NCBI GenBank assembly: GCA_019414345.1
Contig: DXMF01000049.1
Coordinates: 1 to 47,051 of the forward strand
DNA: 47,051 nt
Direction of reading: 5' to 3'
From: Collinsella sp.
GTDB taxonomy: Bacteria > Actinomycetota > Coriobacteriia > Coriobacteriales > Coriobacteriaceae
The translations under genes were made by a program, and so were the position numbers. Below the pieces are notes generated by a model, which had not been told where the DNA came from, did not search any database, and worked only from the letters and a program-made list of their open reading frames with translations. How positions within the stretch are numbered: the first letter of the stretch is position 1; each line of letters begins with the position of its first letter. Shown here piece after piece: positions 24,054 to 32,110 of the stretch.

Positions 24054-24935
24054 ATGGAGTTTGTTCTTGATAACGGTTCTATCCGCGTAGCACTGAGCAC
24101 GGCGGGCGGCTCGTTCACTTCTATTGCGGCCAACGGTCGCGAGTACCTGTGGCAGGGTGACCCGGCAGTCTGGTCGGGCCAGGCACCTATTTGCTTCCCG
24201 ATCTGCGGCGGTCTTCGTGAGGGTCGCGCAATGACCATGGGCGGCCGCGAGGTTAAGCTCGCCCGTCACGGCTTTGCGCGCAAACAGGAGTGGAAGCTCG
24301 AGGAACAGAGTGACAACATGGTTGCGCTGAGCCTAAGCTCTGCCGACCATGCCGAGTTGCTCGAGCAGTACCCGTATCCGTTTAAGATCGTTGCTCGTTA
24401 CACGATTGATTCGGAAAAGGTGGCCGTGTCGTACGAGGTGACCAATGAGGGCACCGAGGACATGCCGTTCTTTGTGGGCGGTCACCCCGGCTTTAAGTGC
24501 CCGCTCGACGAGGGTGAGTCCTATGACGACTACGAGCTCCGTTTTGAGCAGCGTGAGGCCGCCGAGCTCTGTACTGCCGTTCCCTCGACGGGCCTGATTG
24601 ATGTCGACCATCGCAGTAAGAACCCGATGGTCGGTCACGATCTGCCGCTTACCCACGAACTTTTCGACTTTGCGGAGACCATCTTCGACGTGCTCGAAAG
24701 CCGCGTGGTCACGCTGACCAAAAAGGATGAGGATAAGGGCGTGCGCCTGACGTTCCCCGATATGCCGTATTTGATTGTGTGGAGCAAGCCCGAGGGCGAC
24801 TTTGTGGCTGTGGAGCCGTGGGGTGGCCTGTCCGCCTGTTCCGACGAGGACGACATCTTGGAGCACAAGCGCGGCTGCCTGGTGGCCAAGCCGGGGGAGA
24901 CCGTTACCCGCGGCTTTGAGATCGAGATCCTTTAA
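24054..24935 (+). CDS. lacX: Aldose 1-epimerase family protein, LacX-like
   Basis: The product has 293 residues from the ATG at 24054, which has GGAAGG upstream. It is a distant GalM paralogue. It shows FPICGGLREG, LARHGFARKQEW, FFVGGHPGFKCPL, with a conserved His in the GGHPGF motif, and LIVWSKPEGDFVAVEPWGG near the end. LacX of the lactococcal lactose operon belongs to the same family and has about this length, and the position within a lacABC cluster supports the name. The role is taken to be mutarotation of a galactose or galactose-6-phosphate species, but it is not well proven in the family. It lies between lacB and lacC in the same direction. Confidence 0.82.
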   Translation: MEFVLDNGSIRVALSTAGGSFTSIAANGREYLWQGDPAVWSGQAPICFPICGGLREGRAMTMGGREVKLARHGFARKQEWKLEEQSDNMVALSLSSADHAELLEQYPYPFKIVARYTIDSEKVAVSYEVTNEGTEDMPFFVGGHPGFKCPLDEGESYDDYELRFEQREAAELCTAVPSTGLIDVDHRSKNPMVGHDLPLTHELFDFAETIFDVLESRVVTLTKKDEDKGVRLTFPDMPYLIVWSKPEGDFVAVEPWGGLSACSDEDDILEHKRGCLVAKPGETVTRGFEIEIL

Positions 24936-24988
24936 CGAGCTATCGTATGTTTGGGGTGGGCCATGCCGCCCCGGAACAGGAGTTCAAT

Positions 24989-25924
24989 ATGATTCTGACC
25001 GTTACCATGAACCCGTCGATTGATACGCGCTATCAGCTCGACAAGCTGATCATCGACGACGTGAACCGCGTGACGCCCGAAAAGACCGCTGGCGGCAAGG
25101 GCCTCAACGTGAGCCGTGTGCTGCTGCAGTTGGGTGACGATGTGCTCGCGACCGGTCTGCTCGGCGGCCACATGGGTGCCTATATGGCCGAGCTTATGGA
25201 TGCCGATGGCGTCAAGAATGACTTTGTGCCCATCGCCGGTGAGACGCGCATTTGCCTGAATATTCTGCACGAGGGTAATCAGACCGAGCTTTTGGAGAGC
25301 GGCCCGCAGATCGCCCCGGCCGAGCTCGAGGCCTTTACGGCCAAGTTCGCCGAGCTTGCAGCGAAGGCGGACGTTGTGACGCTTTCGGGCTCGCTGCCGC
25401 GTGGCGTCGATGCCGGCTACTATGCCGAGCTCGTCAAGATCGCCGAGGAGGCGGGCGCCAAGGTGCTGCTCGACACCTCGGGTGCATCACTGGAGGCCGC
25501 GCTGGAGTCCGACGCTAAGCCTGAGCTCGTAAAGCCCAACCTGACCGAGATTAACGGCCTGCTGGGTACGTCCTTTACGACCGATGATGTCGATGCCCTG
25601 CACGAGGCGCTTGCCGCCGATGACCGCTTTGCCGGTATCCCCTGGGTTGTCGTTTCGATGGGCGCTGCCGGTTCGGTGGGCTTCCATGAGGGTCGCGCGT
25701 TCCGCGCCAAGACGCCTGCGATTGCGGCTGTGAACGCGACGGGTTCCGGTGACTCGACCATCGCCGGCTTTGCGCATGCCATCGCTGCCGGTGCCGACGA
25801 CGTCACGGTGCTCAAGACCGCCAATACCTGCGGCAAGCTCAACGCCATGGATCCCAAGACCGGCCACCTGGTCATGGATCGCTGGGACGAGGTCTACAAC
25901 AGTGTTGTCGTGACTGAACTGTAG
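24989..25924 (+). CDS. lacC: Tagatose-6-phosphate kinase (PfkB family)
   Basis: The 311-residue kinase makes tagatose-1,6-bisphosphate. It has the PfkB opening MILTVTMNPSIDTRYQLDKL, the GGKGLNVSRVLLQLG substrate motif near residue 40, GSLPRGV, KPNLTEINGLLG, and the C-terminal ATP motif with catalytic Asp in VNATGSGDSTIAGFAH. The ATG at 24989 has an AGGAG upstream; 14 earlier in-frame codons are not needed. From sequence alone, fructose-1-phosphate kinase would be an alternative. The neighbours lacA, lacB and lacX make LacC much more likely. The structured element at 25926 begins just after the stop. Confidence 0.9.
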   Translation: MILTVTMNPSIDTRYQLDKLIIDDVNRVTPEKTAGGKGLNVSRVLLQLGDDVLATGLLGGHMGAYMAELMDADGVKNDFVPIAGETRICLNILHEGNQTELLESGPQIAPAELEAFTAKFAELAAKADVVTLSGSLPRGVDAGYYAELVKIAEEAGAKVLLDTSGASLEAALESDAKPELVKPNLTEINGLLGTSFTTDDVDALHEALAADDRFAGIPWVVVSMGAAGSVGFHEGRAFRAKTPAIAAVNATGSGDSTIAGFAHAIAAGADDVTVLKTANTCGKLNAMDPKTGHLVMDRWDEVYNSVVVTEL

Positions 25925-25925
25925 G

Positions 25926-26064
25926 GTTACGCGGTTTTACCAAACCGCGTAACGGCTCGACGCTGCGCGGGCCGCATTTGGACAATCTGACGTTCAACTT
26001 CAAGGGCGCGACCAGAAGGTCAGCGCCCTTTCGTTTCACGTCACCTTGTCTCAAATGCGGCCCG
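25926..26064 (-). repeat. Structured element, copy 1 (covarying stems)
   Basis: Read on the minus strand, this copy has an outer stem (26064-26052 with 25980-25968), a conserved CAAGGTGACGTGAAA, a variable inner hairpin, a conserved TTGAACGTCAGATTG, a conserved GCAGCGTCGAGCC, and finally the hairpin GTTACGCGG...CCGCGTAAC (25926-25952). Copies at 41939-42080 and 45331-45473 share the conserved blocks but have different, still complementary, stem sequences. This pattern suggests a structured RNA or folded mobile DNA. Here the GTTACGCGG end abuts the lacC stop. Confidence 0.8.
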
Positions 26065-26180
26065 CTCGCTGCCGTTGCCAAAACATCGGCGTTGCCTTGC
26101 TTCGGGAATGCGGCAGATAGAGACGTTCCTTTTTGCCGGCAGTTTGGGACACTCCTTACGGGACACCCCCTCCACAGCGC

Positions 26181-27482
26181 CTATGCCAGCTTGTCGATTT
26201 GCCCAATCTCCCAGAGCGGAATGTTGACGAGCGTGCCCTCGTCTCTATATGCCGCTAACGATGTTCTCACGCAGCGCTCGAGCTTGAACTTCTCGCAGGC
26301 AATCCTCAGGCTCTTTGCTTTGAGGTTCTCTGCCGCCTTGACCTCGAGCGGAAGCACGGTCCCCGCATGGTCGATGGCAAAGTCAGTCTCTGCATTGCCG
26401 GAGGAGGATGACCAATACGCGGGAGTTTTGCCTTGGAGCAAAAGCTCCTGTGCGACGTATTGCTCGGTCAGCGAGCCTTTGAACTCCGTAAAAACAGCGG
26501 GCCCGTTCAGAACAATGGCTGGCGAGAGGCCGGAGAGTGCTCCGAGGATGCCGGTGTCGATGCAGAACAGCTTGAAGCCCGAGAGATCCTCGTAGCTTGT
26601 GAGCGGTGCTCTTAGGGCGGAAACACGTGGTACCTTATGAACGATTCCATAGTCCATGAGCCACTGGAGGCTTTCCTCAAAATCGCGTGCGCGCGCCCCG
26701 GGACGGAGCGCACCGTAGACGAACTTCTTGTTTTCCTTTGCGAGCTGGCCGGGAAGGGATTTCCAAACCAGCCTCATGCGCTCGACGATGCGGGCTGGCG
26801 CATGCTTGCCAAAATCGGATTCGTAAGCTTCGATGATTTGCTGCTGAAGCCTGCGGGCCTCGATGAAATCGTGGGAGGCGGCGAAAGCGGAGACAACTTC
26901 TGGCATGCCACCGACAACGAGGTATTCCTTGAGCAGGCGCTCGAGCTTTTCGGAAACGTTTGCCAGCAGGTCCATGTCTGCGGCAAGGATGGCATCTGCG
27001 AGCGGATCGCCATCGACGGCACGAACGAACTCGACAAACCCCATGGGGCGCATGGTAAGCTGGTCAATCTTGCCGACGGGGAACGACTCGTTTTCGCGTC
27101 GGAGCGCGAGCCCCATATAGGAGCCGGCTGCCACGATATGGTATTCCGGCGCCAGCTCGTTGAAGTATTTGAGCGAGGTGATGCCACGCGGTGCCTCTTG
27201 GATTTCGTCGAAGATGATGAGTGTGTCTGTCGGCGTTATGGTCTGGCCGCGCAGGAGCTCTATCTGGGAGATGATGCGTTTGGGGTCAAGGCTTCCGTCG
27301 AACAGCGAACGTACGCCCGGTTCGAGCATAAAGTCAAAACGGATGACGTTTTGATACTGCTGGCCTGCGAATTCGTTGAGAAGCCAGGTTTTTCCCGTCT
27401 GGCGGGCCCCCTTAAGCAGGAGGGGCTTGCGGTTTGCCCTAGATTTCCAAGCGATGAGTTCGTCCATTAGCTGTCGCTGCAT
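26181..27482 (-). CDS. AAA-type ATPase with DUF4143 domain
   Basis: The 433-residue product has Walker A GARQTGKTW (about residues 25-33), Walker B LIIFDEIQ (about 88-95) and a following AAGSYMGLAL sensor-like segment. The second half is the DUF4143 domain, which is related to PD-(D/E)XK nucleases: YLVVGGMPEVV, KLFCIDTGILGAL, and TDFAIDHAGTVLPLEVKA with the Asp and Glu-Val-Lys of the fold. AGGAGG precedes the ATG. Families of this kind are common, often mobile, and of uncertain function. The gene interrupts the galactoside region, is flanked by direct repeats, and has a 33-bp tandem repeat upstream, so it looks like a later insertion. Confidence 0.85.
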   Translation of the reverse strand: MQRQLMDELIAWKSRANRKPLLLKGARQTGKTWLLNEFAGQQYQNVIRFDFMLEPGVRSLFDGSLDPKRIISQIELLRGQTITPTDTLIIFDEIQEAPRGITSLKYFNELAPEYHIVAAGSYMGLALRRENESFPVGKIDQLTMRPMGFVEFVRAVDGDPLADAILAADMDLLANVSEKLERLLKEYLVVGGMPEVVSAFAASHDFIEARRLQQQIIEAYESDFGKHAPARIVERMRLVWKSLPGQLAKENKKFVYGALRPGARARDFEESLQWLMDYGIVHKVPRVSALRAPLTSYEDLSGFKLFCIDTGILGALSGLSPAIVLNGPAVFTEFKGSLTEQYVAQELLLQGKTPAYWSSSSGNAETDFAIDHAGTVLPLEVKAAENLKAKSLRIACEKFKLERCVRTSLAAYRDEGTLVNIPLWEIGQIDKLA

Positions 27483-27524
27483 ACTGCCTCCTAACGATCA
27501 TGTTTAGTATAAGACTGTTTTGGT

Positions 27525-27613
27525 CTTTCCATTGAAAAATGTGGGAATGAACCACGTCTTTCCATCGAATAATGTGGGAGGCAATCACGTTTTTCCATCG
27601 AATAATGTGAGGG
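27525..27613 (-). repeat. 33-bp tandem repeat upstream of the ATPase gene
   Basis: Units begin at 27525, 27558 and 27591, exactly 33 bp apart. The first two are full length and the third covers the CCATCGAATAATGTG core. The repeat starts about 40 bp before the ATPase start codon. It is either an operator series or an untranslated leader structure. It can also be read as an 11-residue peptide repeat (HIIRWKD type) on the minus strand. Confidence 0.75.
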
Positions 27614-27702
27614 TTTAGGTAGGCATCTGGGGACGTTCTTTTTCTGCCGGCAGTTTGGGACACTCCTTGTTTTGGTGCAAATTAGTTACCCTTGCATCAG
27701 AA

Positions 27703-27740
27703 AACGGCGCCCGTCGGCGATGTTGCCGGCGGGCGCCGTT
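27703..27740 (-). terminator. galK-galT terminator
   Basis: A 16-bp stem with one mismatch (arms at 27703-27718 and 27725-27740), followed on the minus strand by TTTT, ends the galKT transcript. It resembles the galM terminator. Confidence 0.85.
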
Positions 27741-27786
27741 GTCGTGTAGACGCTATTTGTTGAGTGCGTGCGTTCGAGCTCGCATG

Positions 27787-29406
27787 CTACAGCGAGTCGA
27801 TAAAGCGCTGTTGGGCGGCGCGGCCGGCTTCGTCCCACTTAAAGACGCCGGCGTTGTCGAGCACGTGGCCAAACACCATGCCGACCTCCTCGTGCAGGAT
27901 GTCGATGGCGTTGTCGGCCGTAAGCTCGTCGGTGCGGCGGGCAAAGACGTCCTTGGCCCATGCGGCGTGGCTGCGGCAAAGGTCGTCGCCCTCGAGCGCG
28001 CCAGCAAGGTCGTAGCTGGCATCGGCCTTGGCCGCCAGCAAGTGCTCGCGGACAGCGCCGAGCTCGGGAACCAAGCGCGGCGGCAAAATGGCCAGGCCCA
28101 TGACCTCGATCAGGCCGATGTTCTCCTTCTTGATGTGGTGGTACTCAGCATGCGGGTGGAATACGCCCAGCGGATGCTCGTCGGTCGTGATGTTGCAGCG
28201 AAGCGCGAGGTAAGCCTCGTAGACCTCGCCGCCGGCATTGCCGCGGGAGTCGACGCGGCGGATGACGGGCGTCACGGTGTTGTGGGCCACGCCGTCGGCC
28301 GTGTGCGCGATAACGCCCACGGACTCGTCGGTCCACTCGCGCCAGGCGAGGATAATCTTTTCGGCAGCGTCGAGCAGCTGAGCGCGGTCGTGCGAGCGCA
28401 GTCGCAGCACCGAAAGCGGCCACTGCAGCACGGTGCCGCTGACCTGGTCAAAGCCGGGCACGCTAAACTGCGAGACTTCGGTGGCATGCATCATGGGGAA
28501 CTCGTGCGCGCCACCCTGGAAGTGGTCGTGCGACAGAATCGAGCCGCCCACGATGGGCAGGTCGGCGTTGGAGCCAATAAAGTAGTGCGGGAACAGGTCG
28601 ACAAAGTCGAGCAGGCAGGTCAGGCCCTTGCGGTCGACGTGCATCGGACGATGCTCGGAGCTCATAGCAATGCAGTGCTCGTTAAAGTACGCGTACGGGC
28701 TGTACTGGAAGCCCCAGCGCTCGCCGTCGAGCTTAATGGGGATAACGCGCAGATTCTGGCGGGCGGGATGGGCGCCGCCGTCGGCTGCAGCGGAGCGTCC
28801 GGGATAGCCCTCGTTTTCGATGCAGAGTTGGCAGGCGGGATACTTCTCGCCCGTGTTCTTTGCGGCACCGGCCGCGGCGATATCGCGCGGGTCCTTCTCG
28901 GGCTTGGACAGGTTGATGGTGATCTCCAGGTCGCCCCAGTTGGTGGGGGTGCTCCATTTGATGTTGCGCGCGATGGCGGCACGGCGCACGTAGCCAGCGT
29001 CGCAGCACAGGCCGTAGAACCAGTCGGTCGCGGCGCGGGGCTCGTTGACGCCCATGCGGCCGTTGAACTCCTCGTCTACAACCGAAGGCCTCGGCATCAG
29101 CGCGCCCATGATGCGCATGGCGATGCGGTCGCGGCCCGACGCCGTGTCCTCGGCGGCGCCGTTGGCAACGGCGGCCTCGGCAAGCGCGGCGAGCGTGCCC
29201 TCCAGGTCAAAGTCGGGCAGGGTATCGGGGTGCAAGAGCGAGAGTTTCTCAACTTGGAGTGCCCAAGTCATGTCGAGTGCGGGGCCCGTGGCGCCGATGC
29301 ACTCCAAAATGGTGTTGTATGCCCAGATGCGATCGTCCTGGCCGATCATCGATCGGTGGATAGCGTATTCGATCAGGTTCTGCGCGGCCTCGCGCACGTC
29401 AGTCAT
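27787..29406 (-). CDS. galT: UDP-glucose-hexose-1-phosphate uridylyltransferase
   Basis: The 539-residue enzyme exchanges UMP between UDP-glucose and galactose-1-phosphate in the Leloir pathway. It belongs to the second GalT class found in Firmicutes and Coriobacteria, with segments such as MGALMPRPSVVDEEF, CQLCIENEGYPGR, NEHCIAMSSEHRPM, GSNADLPIVGGSILSHDHFQGG (the His-rich active site) and DEHPLGVFHPHAEYHHIKKENIGLIEVMGLAILP. The length is slightly above the usual value of about 490 to 500. I prefer the ATG at 29406, which overlaps the galK stop as TAATG, over the one three codons upstream, because the overlap suggests translational coupling. galE is absent from the window. Confidence 0.92.
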   Translation of the reverse strand: MTDVREAAQNLIEYAIHRSMIGQDDRIWAYNTILECIGATGPALDMTWALQVEKLSLLHPDTLPDFDLEGTLAALAEAAVANGAAEDTASGRDRIAMRIMGALMPRPSVVDEEFNGRMGVNEPRAATDWFYGLCCDAGYVRRAAIARNIKWSTPTNWGDLEITINLSKPEKDPRDIAAAGAAKNTGEKYPACQLCIENEGYPGRSAAADGGAHPARQNLRVIPIKLDGERWGFQYSPYAYFNEHCIAMSSEHRPMHVDRKGLTCLLDFVDLFPHYFIGSNADLPIVGGSILSHDHFQGGAHEFPMMHATEVSQFSVPGFDQVSGTVLQWPLSVLRLRSHDRAQLLDAAEKIILAWREWTDESVGVIAHTADGVAHNTVTPVIRRVDSRGNAGGEVYEAYLALRCNITTDEHPLGVFHPHAEYHHIKKENIGLIEVMGLAILPPRLVPELGAVREHLLAAKADASYDLAGALEGDDLCRSHAAWAKDVFARRTDELTADNAIDILHEEVGMVFGHVLDNAGVFKWDEAGRAAQQRFIDSL

Positions 29407-30611
29407 TACAGCCATGCCGCGTAAGCCCCCTTGTCAGAGATGGCGTAGTGGCGGGCAGAACCCTCGCCCAGCCAGCCGTTCATCTTGGTGATAAAGGTGT
29501 CGACCAGGTCGAGCGGCACGAAGGCCTGGATGGTGCCACCAAAGCCGCCACCGTGGATACGAACGGCGCCGCGGCCGTCGAGCACGTGCTCGGCCAGCGC
29601 CAGGGCATACATGGAAGGCTGCTCGGAGCCCAGCTTGGCAACGACATTCTGCAGGTACATGGCAGAGCTGGCGCCGGACTCGCGCGTCAGGACCAGGAAC
29701 TGATCGATGTCGCCGGCGTTCAGGGCAGCCCAGCGCTTATCGACCAGGCCATTCTCGTACCAGTAGTGAACGGCGCGCAGGCAGGCACGGTCGCCCAGTT
29801 TGGCACGCAGCTCGGGGAGCTTGGCGTCAAAATCGGCAACATCGACCTCGCACAGGCGTGCCTTGCCAAACTCGGCGGCGACGTCTTGCATCTCGCGCGG
29901 AACGGCAGCGTAATCGTCGGTGGCGGCCACGTGGTCGGCACCAACCTTAACGAGCACGAGCGCATAGCCGTGATCCTCAAAGTTGAGTTCGAGCTTCTGG
30001 GTTTTAGGCTGAGCCTGGTCCTCAAAGTCCATGTAGGCAAGGCCGCCCAGGCACACAGCGGCCTGGTCCATCAGACCGCAGGGCTTGCCATAGTAGTTGT
30101 TCTCGGTGCGCTGGCTCATCTGGGCGAGCGCGACGGGCTCGATGGCGGGTGCGCCCCAGAGCGTCTCCATGGCGCGACCGTATGCCGCCTCGACAGCAGC
30201 AGAGCTCGAAAGGCCGCCGCCCGAGGGGACAGAGCAGGTGAAGGCGAAGTCGAAGCCCTGGGGCTCAACGCCCAGAGCAGCGATCTCGTGGGCCATGCCG
30301 CGGACGAGGCTCGCAGACGTGCCCTTCTCGGACTCTTGAATACCCAGCGTGTCGAGCGTGATCTCAAACGTGGGATAGCCCTCGTCGGCGACGCGGACCT
30401 TGTTGGTGTCGGTCGCCACGGCAATGCCGTCGACAGCGACATCGAGCGAGCCGGCGATGACGTGGCCGCCCTCGTGGTCGGTGTGGTTGCCACTGATCTC
30501 GGAGCGGCCGGGCGCGTGCACATAGAGCACCTGGCGATCGCCGATGGGCCCAAACTCCTCCTCAAACAGCTTGGTGAGCGTGGCGAGTGTCTTTTCGTCG
30601 GGGGTGGTCAT
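29406..30611 (-). CDS. galK: Galactokinase
   Basis: The 401-residue GHMP kinase phosphorylates galactose at C1. It shows APGRSEISGNHTDHEGGHVIAGSLDVAV (galactokinase signature), PSGGGLSSSAAVE (ATP-binding loop) and the C-terminal GGGFGGTIQAF. The ATG at 30611 has AAAGGA upstream; 24 earlier in-frame codons would run across the promoter and operator. galT follows with overlapping stop and start. Upstream, in the divergent region shared with lacI4, lie three operators. The loop reads PSGGGLSSS instead of the more usual GAGLSSS, a small change unlikely to matter. Confidence 0.93.
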   Translation of the reverse strand: MTTPDEKTLATLTKLFEEEFGPIGDRQVLYVHAPGRSEISGNHTDHEGGHVIAGSLDVAVDGIAVATDTNKVRVADEGYPTFEITLDTLGIQESEKGTSASLVRGMAHEIAALGVEPQGFDFAFTCSVPSGGGLSSSAAVEAAYGRAMETLWGAPAIEPVALAQMSQRTENNYYGKPCGLMDQAAVCLGGLAYMDFEDQAQPKTQKLELNFEDHGYALVLVKVGADHVAATDDYAAVPREMQDVAAEFGKARLCEVDVADFDAKLPELRAKLGDRACLRAVHYWYENGLVDKRWAALNAGDIDQFLVLTRESGASSAMYLQNVVAKLGSEQPSMYALALAEHVLDGRGAVRIHGGGFGGTIQAFVPLDLVDTFITKMNGWLGEGSARHYAISDKGAYAAWL

Positions 30612-30652
30612 CGGAGTCCTTTCCTTGGCGCGTACGGGTAAGTTTTGCGCCG

Positions 30653-30859
30653 TTATGAGTACGTTAACAACATGAAGCGGCATGAACCAAGTGTTTACGA
30701 TGCCGCACGTTACGGGCTATGTTAACGTACTCATAACACAACTCTTGTCACTTTTTGAGAATCTGGTAATCGGTAGAAATTCAGCCGTGAACGGTATTGC
30801 CGTATGGACTTATAAAGCAGAAGAGATGCGGATTGAAAAAGTAGAGTACGTTAACATGC
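30653..30859. promoter_or_regulatory. galK-lacI4 divergent region with three LacI-4 operators
   Basis: CG-centred sites lie at 30653-30672 (core TGAGTACGTTAACA), 30717-30736 (same core inverted, TGTTAACGTACTCA) and 30840-30859 (GAGAGTACGTTAACA). The half-site TGAGTAC differs by single bases from that of repressor 2 (TGAGCAC). CCGTGAACGG at 30785-30794 belongs to the CCGTNNACGG family. The 338-bp gap holds no gene that I can support. Confidence 0.82.
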
Positions 30860-30949
30860 GTCCGACGATAGCGGGCCTCGGCGCGGGCTAAACTCCTGCC
30901 CGGGCCGGCATTCACGCTATTCAGATCTCGCAAGGGTGAAGGTGATCCT

Positions 30950-31981
30950 GTGGCAAGGCGCCCGTCCAACGATACAGGTACGCGTCCGGTCTCCATGGCC
31001 GACGTCGCCCGCGCTGCTGGCGTTTCGCAGCAGACGGTTTCGCGCGTCGCCAACGGCTTGCCCAACGTTAACGAGCAGACGCGCCAGCGCGTGCAGTCCG
31101 CTATGCAAGAGCTCGGCTTTCGTCCGAGTTATGCCGGTCGCTCGCTGCGCGACGGTCGATACCATTCGGTTGGCCTATGCGTCAACGATGTCACCAAGTT
31201 TGGCAACCTCTCAATGATCGACGGCATCGCCAGCGCTGCTCGCGAGCATAATTGTGCCATCACGCTGGTCGAGATGTCCAAGACCGAGGAGTTTTCGCTT
31301 GCCGAGGCCACGCGTCGTATGGCCGCATTGCCGGTGGACGGCATCATCATCGGCATGAGTCGCATGGCACCCGATTTCGAGACGTTTGATCCACTGCCGG
31401 GCATTGGCACGGTCATCGTTACCATGTATGCGCACCCGCGGGTGACCACGGTCGATTCCGATCATTACGGCTGCTCGCTATTGCTTATGGATCACCTGTT
31501 TGAGCTGGGGCACGAGCAGATTCGCTATATTGGCGGCCCGTCGTTCTCGGTCGACGAACAATTTCGTCGCGCCGGTTGGCAGGATGCACTCGAGCGTAAA
31601 CACATCGAGCCGGCAGAGCCGCTCGAGGGCGACTGGTCTGCCAACAGCGGCTACGAGGCCGGCAGGTACCTGGCCGAGCACGACCGCACCATGACGGCGA
31701 TTTACGCGGCAAACGATCAGATGGCAAATGGCGCGATTGCCGCGCTGCGTGATAGTGGTCTGCGCGTGCCCGAGGACGTAAGTGTGGTGGGCGTCGACGA
31801 TTCGCTCGATGATTTTGTAGCACACAACGAGCTCACGACCGTGCGATTCGATCTACATCAGCGCGGACGCGAGGTGTTTGAGCATGCGGTTCCCGAGGCG
31901 GGTACGGCGGGCAAAACCGTTGCCATCCGTATTCCCGGCCAGCTCATTATTCGACATAGCACGGCGATACTGCGCGCATAG
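30950..31981 (+). CDS. LacI-family repressor 4 (galKT)
   Basis: The product has 343 residues from a GTG start preceded by AAGGTGA. The helix-turn-helix is SMADVARAAGVSQQTVSRVANGLPNV and the hinge is SYAGRSLRDGRY. The sensor domain shows VTTVDSDHYG, DWSANSGYEAG, AANDQMANG and VSVVGVDDSLDD. The recognition helix opens with Gln-Gln. It is divergent from galK-galT with three TGAGTAC-type operators between, so it probably represses galKT and itself in response to galactose or a derivative. It is most like repressor 2, in keeping with their nearly identical half-sites. Confidence 0.9.
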   Translation: MARRPSNDTGTRPVSMADVARAAGVSQQTVSRVANGLPNVNEQTRQRVQSAMQELGFRPSYAGRSLRDGRYHSVGLCVNDVTKFGNLSMIDGIASAAREHNCAITLVEMSKTEEFSLAEATRRMAALPVDGIIIGMSRMAPDFETFDPLPGIGTVIVTMYAHPRVTTVDSDHYGCSLLLMDHLFELGHEQIRYIGGPSFSVDEQFRRAGWQDALERKHIEPAEPLEGDWSANSGYEAGRYLAEHDRTMTAIYAANDQMANGAIAALRDSGLRVPEDVSVVGVDDSLDDFVAHNELTTVRFDLHQRGREVFEHAVPEAGTAGKTVAIRIPGQLIIRHSTAILRA

Positions 31982-32110
31982 TTTGTGCAGGTCAACGGCG
32001 GTATATTCCGCCTCAATAACAATCGATAAGGATGCTGGCGGATAGCCGTGGCTATGCAGCCGAGTGTTATGATAGACGGGTTCTTTTGTCTATCTAGGAG
32101 GCTTTGCCTG

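Larger units (their letters stand above)
26122..27668. repeat. Direct repeats flanking the AAA ATPase gene
   Basis: A segment of about 36 bp reading GACGTTCCTTTTTGCCGGCA and then GTTTGGGACACTCCTT (26122-26157) recurs at 27632-27668 with a few changes, in the same orientation. The two copies bracket the ATPase gene and its upstream tandem repeat. This suggests that the segment was inserted as a unit or sits between two copies of an intergenic repeat. Confidence 0.7.

Noticed and set aside
27439..27663. Small minus-strand frame with HIIRWKD-type repeats as a real gene
   Set aside because: It has no ribosome binding site of its own and overlaps the ATPase start in another frame, and the repeat is better explained as DNA. 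It is kept only as a possibility in the findings.
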